Both the position numbers and the translations under genes were made by a program. The notes under the pieces were generated by a model that was not told the origin of the DNA, searched no databases, and saw nothing but the letters and a program-made list of their open reading frames with translations. This document shows, one piece after another, positions 1 to 11,400 of a DNA stretch of 64,000 bases. Source of the stretch: Wyeomyia smithii (taxonomy: Eukaryota > Arthropoda > Insecta > Diptera > Culicidae). The stretch is taken from positions 234,347,844 to 234,411,843 of the forward strand of contig NC_073695.1 in the NCBI RefSeq assembly GCF_029784165.1, given 5' to 3'. How positions within the stretch are numbered: the stretch's first letter is position 1; each line of letters starts with the position of its first letter.

Positions 1-2
1 CA

Positions 3-3000
3 ATACTTGGAGCAAAATTCATGAAAAGCCATATTGATTCGATTGGAGGTAACTTTAAATATGTTATCTTCAAATTGAACATTCCAAAGAAATCAATTGA
101 AGATAAAGACAAGGTTGATATTAAAGTATCGAAGATTACCAATAATAATTCTAGAAAACCCGAACAAATATTCATAGCAAATTATCAGGATGAAGCTATA
201 TTATCTAACAGTGAATCTGAAGATGAATACTTCGAAGATGATTACACCAGTGAATATTTAGAAAGTTCAGATGATCATGGAGAAAATAATTCAAGCTACT
301 TTAATAGTTTAAAACCTGAAATAGGCTCTGCCGACAATGGAGATGAAGATTACTTCGAAATATCTTCCGCGAACGAAGAGGAACCAATTACAGAACCCGA
401 TAACGAATTTAAAATGGAAGATTTGGATTCCAATCAAGATTATAGCTTATTGGAGAACAAAGGAATTACACAAGCAAGAGGAGGAGAAAGAGTGAAAAAG
501 GTTTTGGATAGCCTGAAACTCCAACATCTCGAAAAAAATACATTTTTTGAAATGGAAAATATAATGGCAGAATATAGTGATATATTCTTCCTAAAAGGGG
601 ATAAGTTGACTATCACAGATGCAGCAATGCACGAGATAGAGACAACAACCAATGTCCCTATAAATAAGAGGCAGTATAGATTCCCAGAATCTACAAAAAA
701 ACAAATTAATGAAGAAATAGACGAAATGCATCGCCAAGGCATAATAAGGCCTAGCAAAAGTCCATGGAATGCACCAGTTTTGTGCATACCTAAGAAGGAT
801 TTAGATGCGGAAGGGAACAAAAAGTACAGAATTGTAGTAGACTTTAGAGCTCTCAATTTGGTTACTAAACCATTTGTTTACCCCATTCCCCTAATAGATG
901 AGATGTTAGATACTATAGGGGATAGTAAATATTTTTCTACATTGGATTTGAAATCAGGATTTTATCAAGTTCCGATTGATCCAAGAGATGCGGCGAAAAC
1001 AGCATTCTCAACCCCGAATGGACATTATGAATATACGAGAATGCCCATGGGACTAAGAAATAGCCCATCAACTTTTCAAAAATTAATGAACTCAGTGCTA
1101 TATGAATTGCCAGACATAAGGGCTCGGGTCTATCTTGACGACATTTTAATATACGGAAGAAGCATAAAAGAACACAACGAAAATCTGATCAGAGTGTTGA
1201 GAGCTCTGAGAAGACATAACTTGAAAGTGGAACCCTCAAAATGTCAAATATTAAAAACAAAGATAAATTATTTAGGACACACTATTGACGAACACGGTAT
1301 ACGTCCTATGAAAGATAATATTGAAGCTGTAAGGGATATGCCAGTTCCAAAGACAGTAAAAGGAGTGCGCTCATTCTTGGGAACAGTGAATTTTTATGGA
1401 AAATTCATCCCAAAAATAGCGGAAACTCGAAAACCTTTGAATGATTTATTAAAGAAAAATGTTCGTTTCAAATGGTCAGACGAATGCCAAAGTGCATTTG
1501 AGAAATTGAGAAATTTTCTAACATCGGATACTCTTTTGGTAAGACCAAAGTATAACGATACCTTTGTGTTAACTACGGATGCGAGTGACTACGCAATTGG
1601 AGCAGTCCTCTCAAATGAAAAAACACCAAATCGACCCATAGCCTACGCTAGTAGAGGCTTAGTAGGGGCCGAAATAAGGTATCACGTAATCGAGAAGGAA
1701 TTACTTGCCATTGTTTGGGCAGTAAATCGATTCAAGCACTATATATATAATCAAAAATTCATCGTTTATACAGATCACAGACCTTTAGTTTCTCTGTGGA
1801 ATCTGAAAGAAACATCTCACACCTTAACTAGGTTGAGATTGAAATTGCAAGGTCTGGAAATGGACATACGATATAAACAAGGACGAGAAAATATAGTAGC
1901 CGACTTTTTGTCAAGACTTCAACATGAAAATGTTGAAAAGGCCAACGACACTAACGAAAATACGGTCGCTGTGTTGACTCGTCAACAAAAACGACAACAG
2001 GATTTACTCATAAATGATGATGAGAATTCCGATGATGTCCCTGAAGATGAAATCTCCAAGATATTAAACTCTGACATTTCGGACAACGAAAAAGTTACCT
2101 TAAACGACACAAATGACGCCTTAAAAGACGCAACATATCTATCAGCGGAGGACTTCAAAATCGCTCTGAAACAGGAATTGATTGATGAATCAAAAGTGGT
2201 TATTACAAAAACTATTAAAGATGAAAAATCATGCGACGCAAGATTTGTCATCCTAAATAGCAAAACTGCTTTCAATGAGTTAACATCTTTATATGATTAC
2301 CCTCACGGTATCAAAGATTGGGTCAAAGATAACCTTTTGACACATCCTTCAAATAAGGTAGCAGGAATATTACTCGAAGGGAAGAACAACTCCCTAATGA
2401 ATTTTGACAATTTTATTGATTTAATGTTAACATATTTCAATAACTGCCCGGATTTCATTCTAAACGCAAAGACAATTCACATGATCTCGTTTAGAAAGAT
2501 AAAGCAATATCAGATTTTACAAATAGTAAAATATATTGCGTGGAAATTGGATATCAACATCATTTTATACAACGCAGACAGTGAACGAACTATAGTAAAC
2601 AAGGACGAAATTCAAACAGTTTTGCATGAATTCCACGATGCGCCTCTTGGTGGACACGTAGGAGCAAAACGAATGCATCAACGAATAGGCACACTTTTTG
2701 TATGGCCTAACATGAGAAGAGACATTGAGAATTATGTAAAACAATGTGACTCATGTCAGAAGAACAAGATTTGGAGCCATAACAAAATCCCAATGAAGAT
2801 AACAACTACGTCATCAGAACCATTTGAGAAGGTTTTTATAGACATAGTTGTCTTACCAGAATCCGATTTTGGTAATAAATATGGACTTGTCATGCAAGAC
2901 GACCTAACCAGATTCTTGGTAGTAGCACCAATGGAGAATCAAGAATCAGAAACAGTCGCCAGGACATTTATAGAACATTACATTTGTAAATTTGGAACAC

Positions 3001-3638
3001 CTGCTGAATTAGTATCAGATCAAGGTTCAAATTTTATGAGTGAGGTGTTCAAACATATTTGTAAAATTTTGAAAATAAAGAAAATCAACACAAGCGCGTA
3101 TCATCCTCAAGCCAATTTAGTTGAGAGATCAAATCGTGAATTAAAAACATACCTGCGTCAGTACGTAGTAGGCAACCCACATGTATGGGACCAACATCTG
3201 CCATACTTTACGTTCGAGTACAACACGACGATTAACTCTTCGACAAAGTACTCTCCGTTCGAACTTGTATATGGACGATTAGCTAGATTACCAGCATCCA
3301 TATATAACCAAAGGGAAAATGGTCTAAATTACGAAAGCTACTCAAAAGAGATGAGGTCTGTTTTCAAAAACATTCACTCAAAAGCTAAAGAAAACCTAAT
3401 TCTGTCAAAAGAAAAGCGCAAAGAGCTCTATGACAGAAAAGCAAACGATTGGCAACCTATGTGGGGAGATCTGGTCTTAGTACATGCCAACCCCATGGGA
3501 GTAGGGCAGAAACTCCAGAGCTATTGGAGAGGCCCTTATGAAATCGTAGATTTGCCCAGTGAGCAAACCACGGTAATCAAAAACGGCAACAAACTAGAGA
3601 AGATCCACAATAATCGCCTAAGAAAATACCATAATTAA
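3..3638 (+). CDS. pol: Pol polyprotein (protease end, RT, RNase H, integrase), 5' partial
   Basis: Open from the first in-frame codon at position 3 to the TAA at 3636-3638, about 1,211 codons, with the protease start outside the window. An acidic spacer follows the protease end. The RT core contains the catalytic YLDD (codons at 1131-1142). RNase H follows, with a TTDAS motif near 1570 and YTDHRP near 1770. Integrase has an HHCC zinc-binding segment around 2630-2760 (H..H..CDSC). It also has the catalytic acidic triad: D in FIDIV near 2840, D in SDQGSNF near 3017, and E in VERSNRE near 3122. It copies the RNA genome and inserts the cDNA. A gypsy-clade assignment fits the RT-RNaseH-IN order and the presence of env. 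This copy has no frameshift; copy B has three. Confidence 0.93.
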   Translation: MLGAKFMKSHIDSIGGNFKYVIFKLNIPKKSIEDKDKVDIKVSKITNNNSRKPEQIFIANYQDEAILSNSESEDEYFEDDYTSEYLESSDDHGENNSSYFNSLKPEIGSADNGDEDYFEISSANEEEPITEPDNEFKMEDLDSNQDYSLLENKGITQARGGERVKKVLDSLKLQHLEKNTFFEMENIMAEYSDIFFLKGDKLTITDAAMHEIETTTNVPINKRQYRFPESTKKQINEEIDEMHRQGIIRPSKSPWNAPVLCIPKKDLDAEGNKKYRIVVDFRALNLVTKPFVYPIPLIDEMLDTIGDSKYFSTLDLKSGFYQVPIDPRDAAKTAFSTPNGHYEYTRMPMGLRNSPSTFQKLMNSVLYELPDIRARVYLDDILIYGRSIKEHNENLIRVLRALRRHNLKVEPSKCQILKTKINYLGHTIDEHGIRPMKDNIEAVRDMPVPKTVKGVRSFLGTVNFYGKFIPKIAETRKPLNDLLKKNVRFKWSDECQSAFEKLRNFLTSDTLLVRPKYNDTFVLTTDASDYAIGAVLSNEKTPNRPIAYASRGLVGAEIRYHVIEKELLAIVWAVNRFKHYIYNQKFIVYTDHRPLVSLWNLKETSHTLTRLRLKLQGLEMDIRYKQGRENIVADFLSRLQHENVEKANDTNENTVAVLTRQQKRQQDLLINDDENSDDVPEDEISKILNSDISDNEKVTLNDTNDALKDATYLSAEDFKIALKQELIDESKVVITKTIKDEKSCDARFVILNSKTAFNELTSLYDYPHGIKDWVKDNLLTHPSNKVAGILLEGKNNSLMNFDNFIDLMLTYFNNCPDFILNAKTIHMISFRKIKQYQILQIVKYIAWKLDINIILYNADSERTIVNKDEIQTVLHEFHDAPLGGHVGAKRMHQRIGTLFVWPNMRRDIENYVKQCDSCQKNKIWSHNKIPMKITTTSSEPFEKVFIDIVVLPESDFGNKYGLVMQDDLTRFLVVAPMENQESETVARTFIEHYICKFGTPAELVSDQGSNFMSEVFKHICKILKIKKINTSAYHPQANLVERSNRELKTYLRQYVVGNPHVWDQHLPYFTFEYNTTINSSTKYSPFELVYGRLARLPASIYNQRENGLNYESYSKEMRSVFKNIHSKAKENLILSKEKRKELYDRKANDWQPMWGDLVLVHANPMGVGQKLQSYWRGPYEIVDLPSEQTTVIKNGNKLEKIHNNRLRKYHN

Positions 3639-3650
3639 AAGAATGAAATG

Positions 3651-3706
<56 letters not shown>

Positions 3707-4364
3707 ATTGAATGAAGCATAAAAACACTCAAAGTTCACTACCTCTTCGTTTTATTTTTGGGGTGTCCGGATTTAAAACACATCAACATTTTGGTTGTAA
3801 ATCCGGACAGTGCAAACAGGAAAAGGACGCCGTTTGACAGTGCGTTTATGTTTCGATTTATCTAAATTTTATCTCACGGCTTACTATGGTATTTATGATG
3901 TTTGAACGATCTTTCACATATAAAAAAAAGCTCCTGTATAACATTGCATCTCATAAATTGCATAAATTACCATCTAATTGAGAAGTATTGATGAAGGTGT
4001 CCGGATATTGGTACCGTCCGGATTGTGATTCATCACGGTACAGCTCGGCGACTGATCGTCAGCCCTACTGATTTTTGCGAACGAAGTGGAAATAACAAAC
4101 ACAGAAAAAAAAAAAAAAAAAAAAGGGTAAAACCCACAACGAAAGACGAATTATTAATCAATAAAGGATGTGATATTACATTTGTTAACATAAAGATTAA
4201 CAAAGAAAGTTTTACAAAAATATTAGTATATTATCAAAAAAAAAAAAAATTATTATTACGTACATAATATTTAAGTCTATTACATAAAAATGTCTCTCAA
4301 TGAATAAATGTCTACGTCTAATGGCCTATGATCCCTGACCAGAATTGGTCAGGCTTTTTGCAAA

Positions 4365-4426
<62 letters not shown>

Positions 4427-4464
4427 GCCAATATCAAAATATTTTCTTTTCTCCTCGATTACAG
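3639..4464 (+). other. pol-env linker with long poly(A) tracts and hairpins
   Basis: Non-coding linker. A 55-A tract (3651-3705) begins 12 bases after the pol stop, and a 58-A tract (4366-4423) lies just before env. Shorter A runs of 20 and 13 lie between. A perfect 10-bp stem pairs 3765-3774 with 3799-3808 around a 24-nt loop, and its GTCCGGAT core recurs at 3999-4006 and 4016-4023. A second perfect hairpin pairs 4334-4340 with 4347-4353 just upstream of the 58-A tract. The linker ends in a pyrimidine-rich stretch and CAG (AG at 4463-4464), which looks like the splice acceptor for env mRNA. Confidence 0.7.
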
Positions 4465-6582
4465 GAGCATTTTTCTTCTCGTTAACCTATTCTGGTTAAC
4501 GAATGGTGGATTCATTTTAGAGGAACAACACGAGCCGTTGATAAGAATGGGCACATACGTGTTGAAGGTAAGATTCCCGGTATTAGGATTAGAAGAAGGA
4601 GGGAAGGCCTTATTAAAATCTAAGGCAGATTATAATTATACTTGTGTATTATTACAAAAAATAATAAAAAATACACATTGTAATGTCATGCTGAGTGATT
4701 TAGAAATGGCATTCAACAAAAGCATGGATATGAATAAGTTCATAAAAGAATTTTTTCCATCCCGAAGAACTCGTGGTTTTATAACAGCCATTGGAGGTAT
4801 GGATTCTGATGATAGAATTCGGGTGGATATAAATCTGGACAAATTAAGAAGGAACGAGGAATCCTTGGTCTTATCACTAGATCATCAAACTGCGACAATT
4901 GATGCTATGTACAAATTTGTAGACAGCTCAATGTTGCATATAGATGATAAGATGAAAAACGTGATGAATACGTTCAACACATTAGGGAAACTGGTCCAAG
5001 ACGACTTAAGTTTCGCTAGTACATATAAAAAGGCACTACAACTTGAGTCGGAATTAATTGAAATTGGATTTAGAATTCAATCTTTAATAAATGACTTAAA
5101 TAAACAACAGAATATTATACTACAAGTCTTGCTTAATAAAGACAATAGTATAACATGGTTTATTCAATTACTAGAGCCAGCAATTTTGTTGCAAATATTA
5201 AAAGAGGCTGAAAGTAAGATCAAAGGGGGCCTCGAATTTCCAAGAAGACAAAATAGCGGAATATTGTCAGAGATTTTGAGAATAACGGATGTATCCTTTA
5301 AAACGGAGAACAACCAAATGTTGTCAATTGACCTGAAGATACCGTTAGTTTCAAAGAGGAAATTCAAAGCATTTAAGGGAAGTTTTATTCCACAAATAAA
5401 TGGAACTATTATCATGACCATTAATTTGGATCGGAATATAATAATTGAGGAAATTGATAACTATTGGGGATTCCTATTAACGGAAACTCAATACGAAAAC
5501 TGCAAAATATACATGAATTTTAGAATTTGTGAATTAAAACTGAAGGAGGAAAATTTAACTTCAGAAAACGAGTGCCTATTGAATCTCAGATTCAGAAATT
5601 CAACAGAAAATTGTAAGATTAAACTTCTGAGAGTCAATCACGACGCTTGGTTTGAAACCGAGGAGTCAAATGTTTGGGAGTATGTAACCCCACAAGAAGT
5701 TGAAGTAAATATTTTCCATGGAGAAAATAAAACAAAATTGATTGTTAGGGTACAGGTCGAATGAGGCTAACCCCAAACATGAGGATTCAAACAAATAACA
5801 CAAAAATTTGGTATTCAGATACTACAGTATCGGATAACAAAGCATTAGTAAACACAATGAACTACAAAATAATGAATTTTACGTGGGAAGAAAGTACAAT
5901 GCATTTGATCCCAACATTGAGTGGAAATTTCTCTAAAGTTTCATTCTATGATCGAAAGAAGCTTTTTGATTTAGGAATCGATGTTGAAGTTCTCAAAAAG
6001 CAAAGACCCTTCCTAGAAAATTTAATTTATTCTCCACTTTCATCAGGCTGGACTATAGCTAGTATAGGGACTGGAGCAATAATTATGTTGGCAACGTTGA
6101 TAGTACTTTTTATTTGTTGCTTTAAAGGGCAGATTTCTTGCCCACAAAACAAAAAGTACGTCTCTTCATATTCCAAGGAAAGGAAGTCGAAACCTTTTAA
6201 ACAAAGGAATCCAAAGGTTTCAATTCTGAAAAAACCTCGTTCATCACCTCCAAAGATACCGTTGAGAGGACAAAAGATTACCCATTTAGGGCCATTGATC
6301 GACCCACGGGAACCGAATTCAGACGCTGAGATGCTTAAAAGGAGGAAAGATATTTTCGCCAATCCAAATTTAGAACATAATGGAGAAATCATGCTCATGC
6401 GTGAATTAAATCCACAAGCGAATTTACCAGCAATTCAAAAATTAGAAGAAGAATATATGGAACCAGATATATTTCAAACCTCAACAGGAATAACAAATGA
6501 AAGCGATATCCAGGGGATATCAGAAAATAAGACAATTATAAAAACACAAACTAGAAGACCACCAGTCAGAATTCGGTGGTAG
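4465..6582 (+). pseudogene. env: Envelope glycoprotein gene, copy A, one frameshift
   Basis: Same gene as 13329-15447 but interrupted. The reading frame that begins behind the putative splice acceptor runs to a stop at 5762-5764. The remaining quarter, with the transmembrane segment, continues in another frame to 6582. The break coincides with a run of three G at 5748-5750 where copy B has four. A single missing G in a homopolymer is the usual mark of a long-read sequencing error, so this may be an intact gene on the chromosome. See copy B for domains. Confidence 0.85.
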
Positions 6583-7334
6583 AAAAAGTTGATACAGAGC
6601 GACAACCTACAGCTAATTATAACATAATGCGTTCGCCAATAGCAACAAAAAAGCATTTGAATGAACCGAAGAGCTGGAAATCCAGGATAAGTAAATGTCT
6701 TGTCAAAGATTGTCAAAAATGTCTGCACGTAATAATGTCAAATAGATGAGCACTATAAAAGAATTAAAAGGGGAAGAGGAAACATACCTCCCATAAATAA
6801 CGCGAAAGAGTAAAACTTTGATTAATTAAATCGGAAGAGACCCCACATTATTTGAAAGAAGGGCCTTTCAAATGAAAATAGAAGAAATGAAATATTGACC
6901 TAGAGCGGATAAAAGTTTCCCTCGTTACAATCAGTATCCCATGGGAAATGTTAAATGAGATCGTACTTACCGTTCGACAATAGTAAAATTGAACATTGTC
7001 GATAAACTGAATTTTTTTTTTACGATTTTTTATGTTTGAATGGATAGTGAATTATTGGACAAGGGAACACTACCTAGAATGACTGTGATTTGAATGAAAT
7101 AACAAGGGAGTAGTGACCCAGAATGGTAGTTATTGAGTATACGAATTGTTAATTATATTATATACAGCAATGTATTAAGAATTTATTTTACTCATTTCTT
7201 TTTGCAGACAGAGCAAATGAGATACGAACAGGCCTATAGCCTAGGAAATTGAGGTAAATATATATAGAAAAAAAAAAAATAAGAATTTAAATCCTGTTTG
7301 TAGTAGTCAACAAATACTTTTGACACTACGTAAA
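6583..7334 (+). other. Spacer between env and SPSB-like gene, copy A
   Basis: 750 bases without a long ORF, identical as far as I compared to 15448-16199. The spacer holds a putative splice acceptor (pyrimidine tract then TTTGCAG) about 130 bases before the SPSB start, a 12-codon upstream ORF and a candidate splice donor GAG|GTAAAT. Details are given for copy B. Confidence 0.6.
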
Positions 7335-7400
7335 ATGTATGCCAAGAAACATTTAAACAAACGAAGAGGACTAAAACATAGGGTAACGCCTCAAATTACA
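7335..7400 (+). CDS. SPSB/Gustavus-like gene, first 22 codons, cut by assembly gap
   Basis: The first 22 codons of the SPRY-SOCS gene seen whole at 16200-17138, identical in sequence and in distance from env, and ending exactly at the N gap. Its presence on a second contig end shows that the env-SPSB linkage is not a chimeric join unique to the right contig, although both contigs may represent one locus. Confidence 0.8.
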
Positions 7401-7900
7401 NNNNNNNNNNNNNNNNNNNNNNNNNNNNNNNNNNNNNNNNNNNNNNNNNNNNNNNNNNNNNNNNNNNNNNNNNNNNNNNNNNNNNNNNNNNNNNNNNNNN
7501 NNNNNNNNNNNNNNNNNNNNNNNNNNNNNNNNNNNNNNNNNNNNNNNNNNNNNNNNNNNNNNNNNNNNNNNNNNNNNNNNNNNNNNNNNNNNNNNNNNNN
7601 NNNNNNNNNNNNNNNNNNNNNNNNNNNNNNNNNNNNNNNNNNNNNNNNNNNNNNNNNNNNNNNNNNNNNNNNNNNNNNNNNNNNNNNNNNNNNNNNNNNN
7701 NNNNNNNNNNNNNNNNNNNNNNNNNNNNNNNNNNNNNNNNNNNNNNNNNNNNNNNNNNNNNNNNNNNNNNNNNNNNNNNNNNNNNNNNNNNNNNNNNNNN
7801 NNNNNNNNNNNNNNNNNNNNNNNNNNNNNNNNNNNNNNNNNNNNNNNNNNNNNNNNNNNNNNNNNNNNNNNNNNNNNNNNNNNNNNNNNNNNNNNNNNNN
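7401..7900. other. Assembly gap of exactly 500 N
   Basis: Exactly 500 unknown bases, a placeholder size used by scaffolding programs, so its real length is unknown. Sequence left of the gap equals sequence up to 16265. Sequence right of the gap starts within gag. Taken together, the two contig ends overlap by at least 7.4 kb inside the window, and by about 8.36 kb if the left contig extends unchanged upstream. Confidence 0.97.
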
Positions 7901-7901
7901 C

Positions 7902-8443
7902 ACTCAAGGAGTTGCTTATTTAAATAACAACTTCAGAAGAAACAATAATAACAATTACCAGAACAGAGGACACAATCCTCAGGCAAATAATCAAAATCAA
8001 AGTTACCAGAACAACTACCAAAACAATGGTAGTAGCAATAATTACAGAAATAATGGTAATAATACAAACTACCAAAATAATGGTAGTAATTACCACGGAA
8101 ACAGGAATAATAATAATTATCAAAGAAATGATAATAACCATTCCAATTACAGGAACAGTAATAGTTTCCGGGGAACAATACCGATTTTAGACCACAGAAT
8201 AACGATTACCGAGGAAATGGCCAAAATAATGGCTTTAACAGAAATGATAACCGCGGTAATTATCAAAACGGTCATAATTCAAATTATAGGAATAATGACC
8301 GAAACAATGATACCAATAATAACAACAGAAACAATGGTAGAAATTCCTACGAAGGAAGACCCTTTCAGGGAAACCAACCTAGGAACCACCAAGGCCAATA
8401 TGGTAATAACAGGGATTACAGAAGAGATGGGTCAAAAAACTAA
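7902..8443 (+). pseudogene. gag: Gag C-terminus (Asn/Gln/Arg/Gly-rich nucleocapsid), frameshifted
   Basis: The 3' part of gag. The product is dominated by Asn, with Arg, Gly, Tyr and Gln in repeated short blocks (NNYQN-like), and no CCHC zinc knuckle is visible. Such basic low-complexity tails bind RNA in errantivirus-type Gag proteins. The frame used at 7902 fails at a CCGGGG run near 8168-8173. The same Asn/Arg-rich composition continues in the next frame to a TAA at 8441-8443, so one base appears to be missing there. The 5' part of gag falls in the gap or outside the window. Confidence 0.8.
8434..8440 (+). promoter_or_regulatory. Candidate -1 ribosomal frameshift site joining gag to pol
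   Basis: AAAAAAC fits the X XXY YYZ slippery heptamer in the gag frame (A|AAA|AAC) and is followed at once by the gag stop TAA (8441-8443). A -1 slip reads on from C8440 directly into the pol frame, with no stop before the protease. This is the classic way retroviruses make Gag-Pol. I did not identify a downstream pseudoknot by eye. Confidence 0.75.
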
Positions 8444-11400
8444 AAAGGAGGGATTCAATAAACCAAAGGTTGACGGAATCCCAATTTAAAAGCTGCCTTT
8501 TTACATCATCAAAACCAAGAACACAAAAACTAAAAAACAAAGAGACTATAAATAAAACAACAGAAATTAAGTTTCCAATAAAAGAGACCCACGATCAGAG
8601 GTTTAGTCTAATACTAAATACACTCGAAAGATCGAATGAGTATACTGATTATCTACTAGATACAGGTGCTCAACCAAATATAATATCATTAAGAAGAGCT
8701 AGAAAAGTCGGTGCTGTATATATAGATAAATCCGACAGATCAGAAATCAAGGGAGTGACCAATAGTGAAGCATTGAATTCCATTGGCTCTACTTGGATAA
8801 ACCTAAAGATATTAGAACATGTAATCCCGACAAAATTCTACGTGATTGACGAATTATCAATTCCAGCAATACTTGGAGCAAAATTCATGAAAAGCCATAT
8901 TGATTCGATTGGAGGTAACTTTAAATATGTTATCTTCAAATTGAACATTCCAAAGAAATCAATTGAAGATAAAGACAAGGTTGATATTAAAGTATCGAAG
9001 ATTACCAATAATAATTCTAGAAAACCCGAACAAATATTCATAGCAAATTATCAGGATGAAGCTATATTATCTAACAGTGAATCTGAAGATGAATACTTCG
9101 AAGATGATTACACCAGTGAATATTTAGAAAGTTCAGATGATCATGGAGAAAATAATTCAAGCTACTTTAATAGTTTAAAACCTGAAATAGGCTCTGCCGA
9201 CAATGGAGATGAAGATTACTTCGAAATATCTTCCGCGAACGAAGAGGAACCAATTACAGAACCCGATAACGAATTTAAAATGGAAGATTTGGATTCCAAT
9301 CAAGATTATAGCTTATTGGAGAACAAAGGAATTACACAAGCAAGAGGAGGAGAAAGAGTGAAAAAGGTTTTGGATAGCCTGAAACTCCAACATCTCGAAA
9401 AAATACATTTTTTGAAATGGAAAATATAATGGCAGAATATAGTGATATATTCTTCCTAAAAGGGGATAAGTTGACTATCACAGATGCAGCAATGCACGAG
9501 ATAGAGACAACAACCAATGTCCCTATAAATAAGAGGCAGTATAGATTCCCAGAATCTACAAAAAAACAAATTAATGAAGAAATAGACGAAATGCATCGCC
9601 AAGGCATAATAAGGCCTAGCAAAAGTCCATGGAATGCACCAGTTTTGTGCATACCTAAGAAGGATTTAGATGCGGAAGGGAACAAAAAGTACAGAATTGT
9701 AGTAGACTTTAGAGCTCTCAATTTGGTTACTAAACCATTTGTTTACCCCATTCCCTAATAGATGAGATGTTAGATACTATAGGGGATAGTAAATATTTTT
9801 CTACATTGGATTTGAAATCAGGATTTTATCAAGTTCCGATTGATCCAAGAGATGCGGCGAAAACAGCATTCTCAACCCCGAATGGACATTATGAATATAC
9901 GAGAATGCCCATGGGACTAAGAAATAGCCCATCAACTTTTCAAAAATTAATGAACTCAGTGCTATATGAATTGCCAGACATAAGGGCTCGGGTCTATCTT
10001 GACGACATTTTAATATACGGAAGAAGCATAAAAGAACACAACGAAAATCTGATCAGAGTGTTGAGAGCTCTGAGAAGACATAACTTGAAAGTGGAACCCT
10101 CAAAATGTCAAATATTAAAAACAAAGATAAATTATTTAGGACACACTATTGACGAACACGGTATACGTCCTATGAAAGATAATATTGAAGCTGTAAGGGA
10201 TATGCCAGTTCCAAAGACAGTAAAAGGAGTGCGCTCATTCTTGGGAACAGTGAATTTTTATGGAAAATTCATCCCAAAAATAGCGGAAACTCGAAAACCT
10301 TTGAATGATTTATTAAAGAAAAATGTTCGTTTCAAATGGTCAGACGAATGCCAAAGTGCATTTGAGAAATTGAGAAATTTTCTAACATCGGATACTCTTT
10401 GGTAAGACCAAAGTATAACGATACCTTTGTGTTAACTACGGATGCGAGTGACTACGCAATTGGAGCAGTCCTCTCAAATGAAAAAACACCAAATCGACCC
10501 ATAGCCTACGCTAGTAGAGGCTTAGTAGGGGCCGAAATAAGGTATCACGTAATCGAGAAGGAATTACTTGCCATTGTTTGGGCAGTAAATCGATTCAAGC
10601 ACTATATATATAATCAAAAATTCATCGTTTATACAGATCACAGACCTTTAGTTTCTCTGTGGAATCTGAAAGAAACATCTCACACCTTAACTAGGTTGAG
10701 ATTGAAATTGCAAGGTCTGGAAATGGACATACGATATAAACAAGGACGAGAAAATATAGTAGCCGACTTTTTGTCAAGACTTCAACATGAAAATGTTGAA
10801 AAGGCCAACGACACTAACGAAAATACGGTCGCTGTGTTGACTCGTCAACAAAAACGACAACAGGATTTACTCATAAATGATGATGAGAATTCCGATGATG
10901 TCCCTGAAGATGAAATCTCCAAGATATTAAACTCTGACATTTCGGACAACGAAAAAGTTACCTTAAACGACACAAATGACGCCTTAAAAGACGCAACATA
11001 TCTATCAGCGGAGGACTTCAAAATCGCTCTGAAACAGGAATTGATTGATGAATCAAAAGTGGTTATTACAAAAACTATTAAAGATGAAAAATCATGCGAC
11101 GCAAGATTTGTCATCCTAAATAGCAAAACTGCTTTCAATGAGTTAACATCTTTATATGATTACCCTCACGGTATCAAAGATTGGGTCAAAGATAACCTTT
11201 TGACACATCCTTCAAATAAGGTAGCAGGAATATTACTCGAAGGGAAGAACAACTCCCTAATGAATTTTGACAATTTTATTGATTTAATGTTAACATATTT
11301 CAATAACTGCCCGGATTTCATTCTAAACGCAAAGACAATTCACATGATCTCGTTTAGAAAGATAAAGCAATATCAGATTTTACAAATAGTAAAATATATT

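Larger units (their letters stand above)
1..7400 (+). mobile_element. Env-bearing Ty3/gypsy (errantivirus-type) element, copy A, left contig end
   Basis: An endogenous retrovirus-like element that enters the window inside protease and runs through RT, RNase H, integrase, a linker, env and the first codons of an SPSB-like gene before stopping at the 500-N gap. Gag and the 5' LTR lie outside the window. The same sequence recurs at 8867-16265. The only differences I found are single-base homopolymer lengths: 7 vs 6 A near 532, 4 vs 3 C near 888, 4 vs 3 T near 1534, 20 vs 21 A near 4105, and 3 vs 4 G near 5748. Pol is open in this copy and env is broken. It is probably the same locus as copy B, seen from the other contig end. 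Confidence 0.9.

Noticed and set aside
440..856. Antisense ORFs of 100-140 codons opposite pol and env
   Set aside because: They are shadows of the coding strand in A-rich sequence with no protein features of their own.
4334..4360. Hairpin followed by T5, like a bacterial rho-independent terminator
   Set aside because: The window is insect nuclear DNA, and this lies inside a retroelement linker. More likely an RNA structure.
7320..8489. A 389-codon ORF running from SPSB through the N gap into gag
   Set aside because: The frame only stays open because N bases contain no stops. The two ends belong to different genes and contigs.
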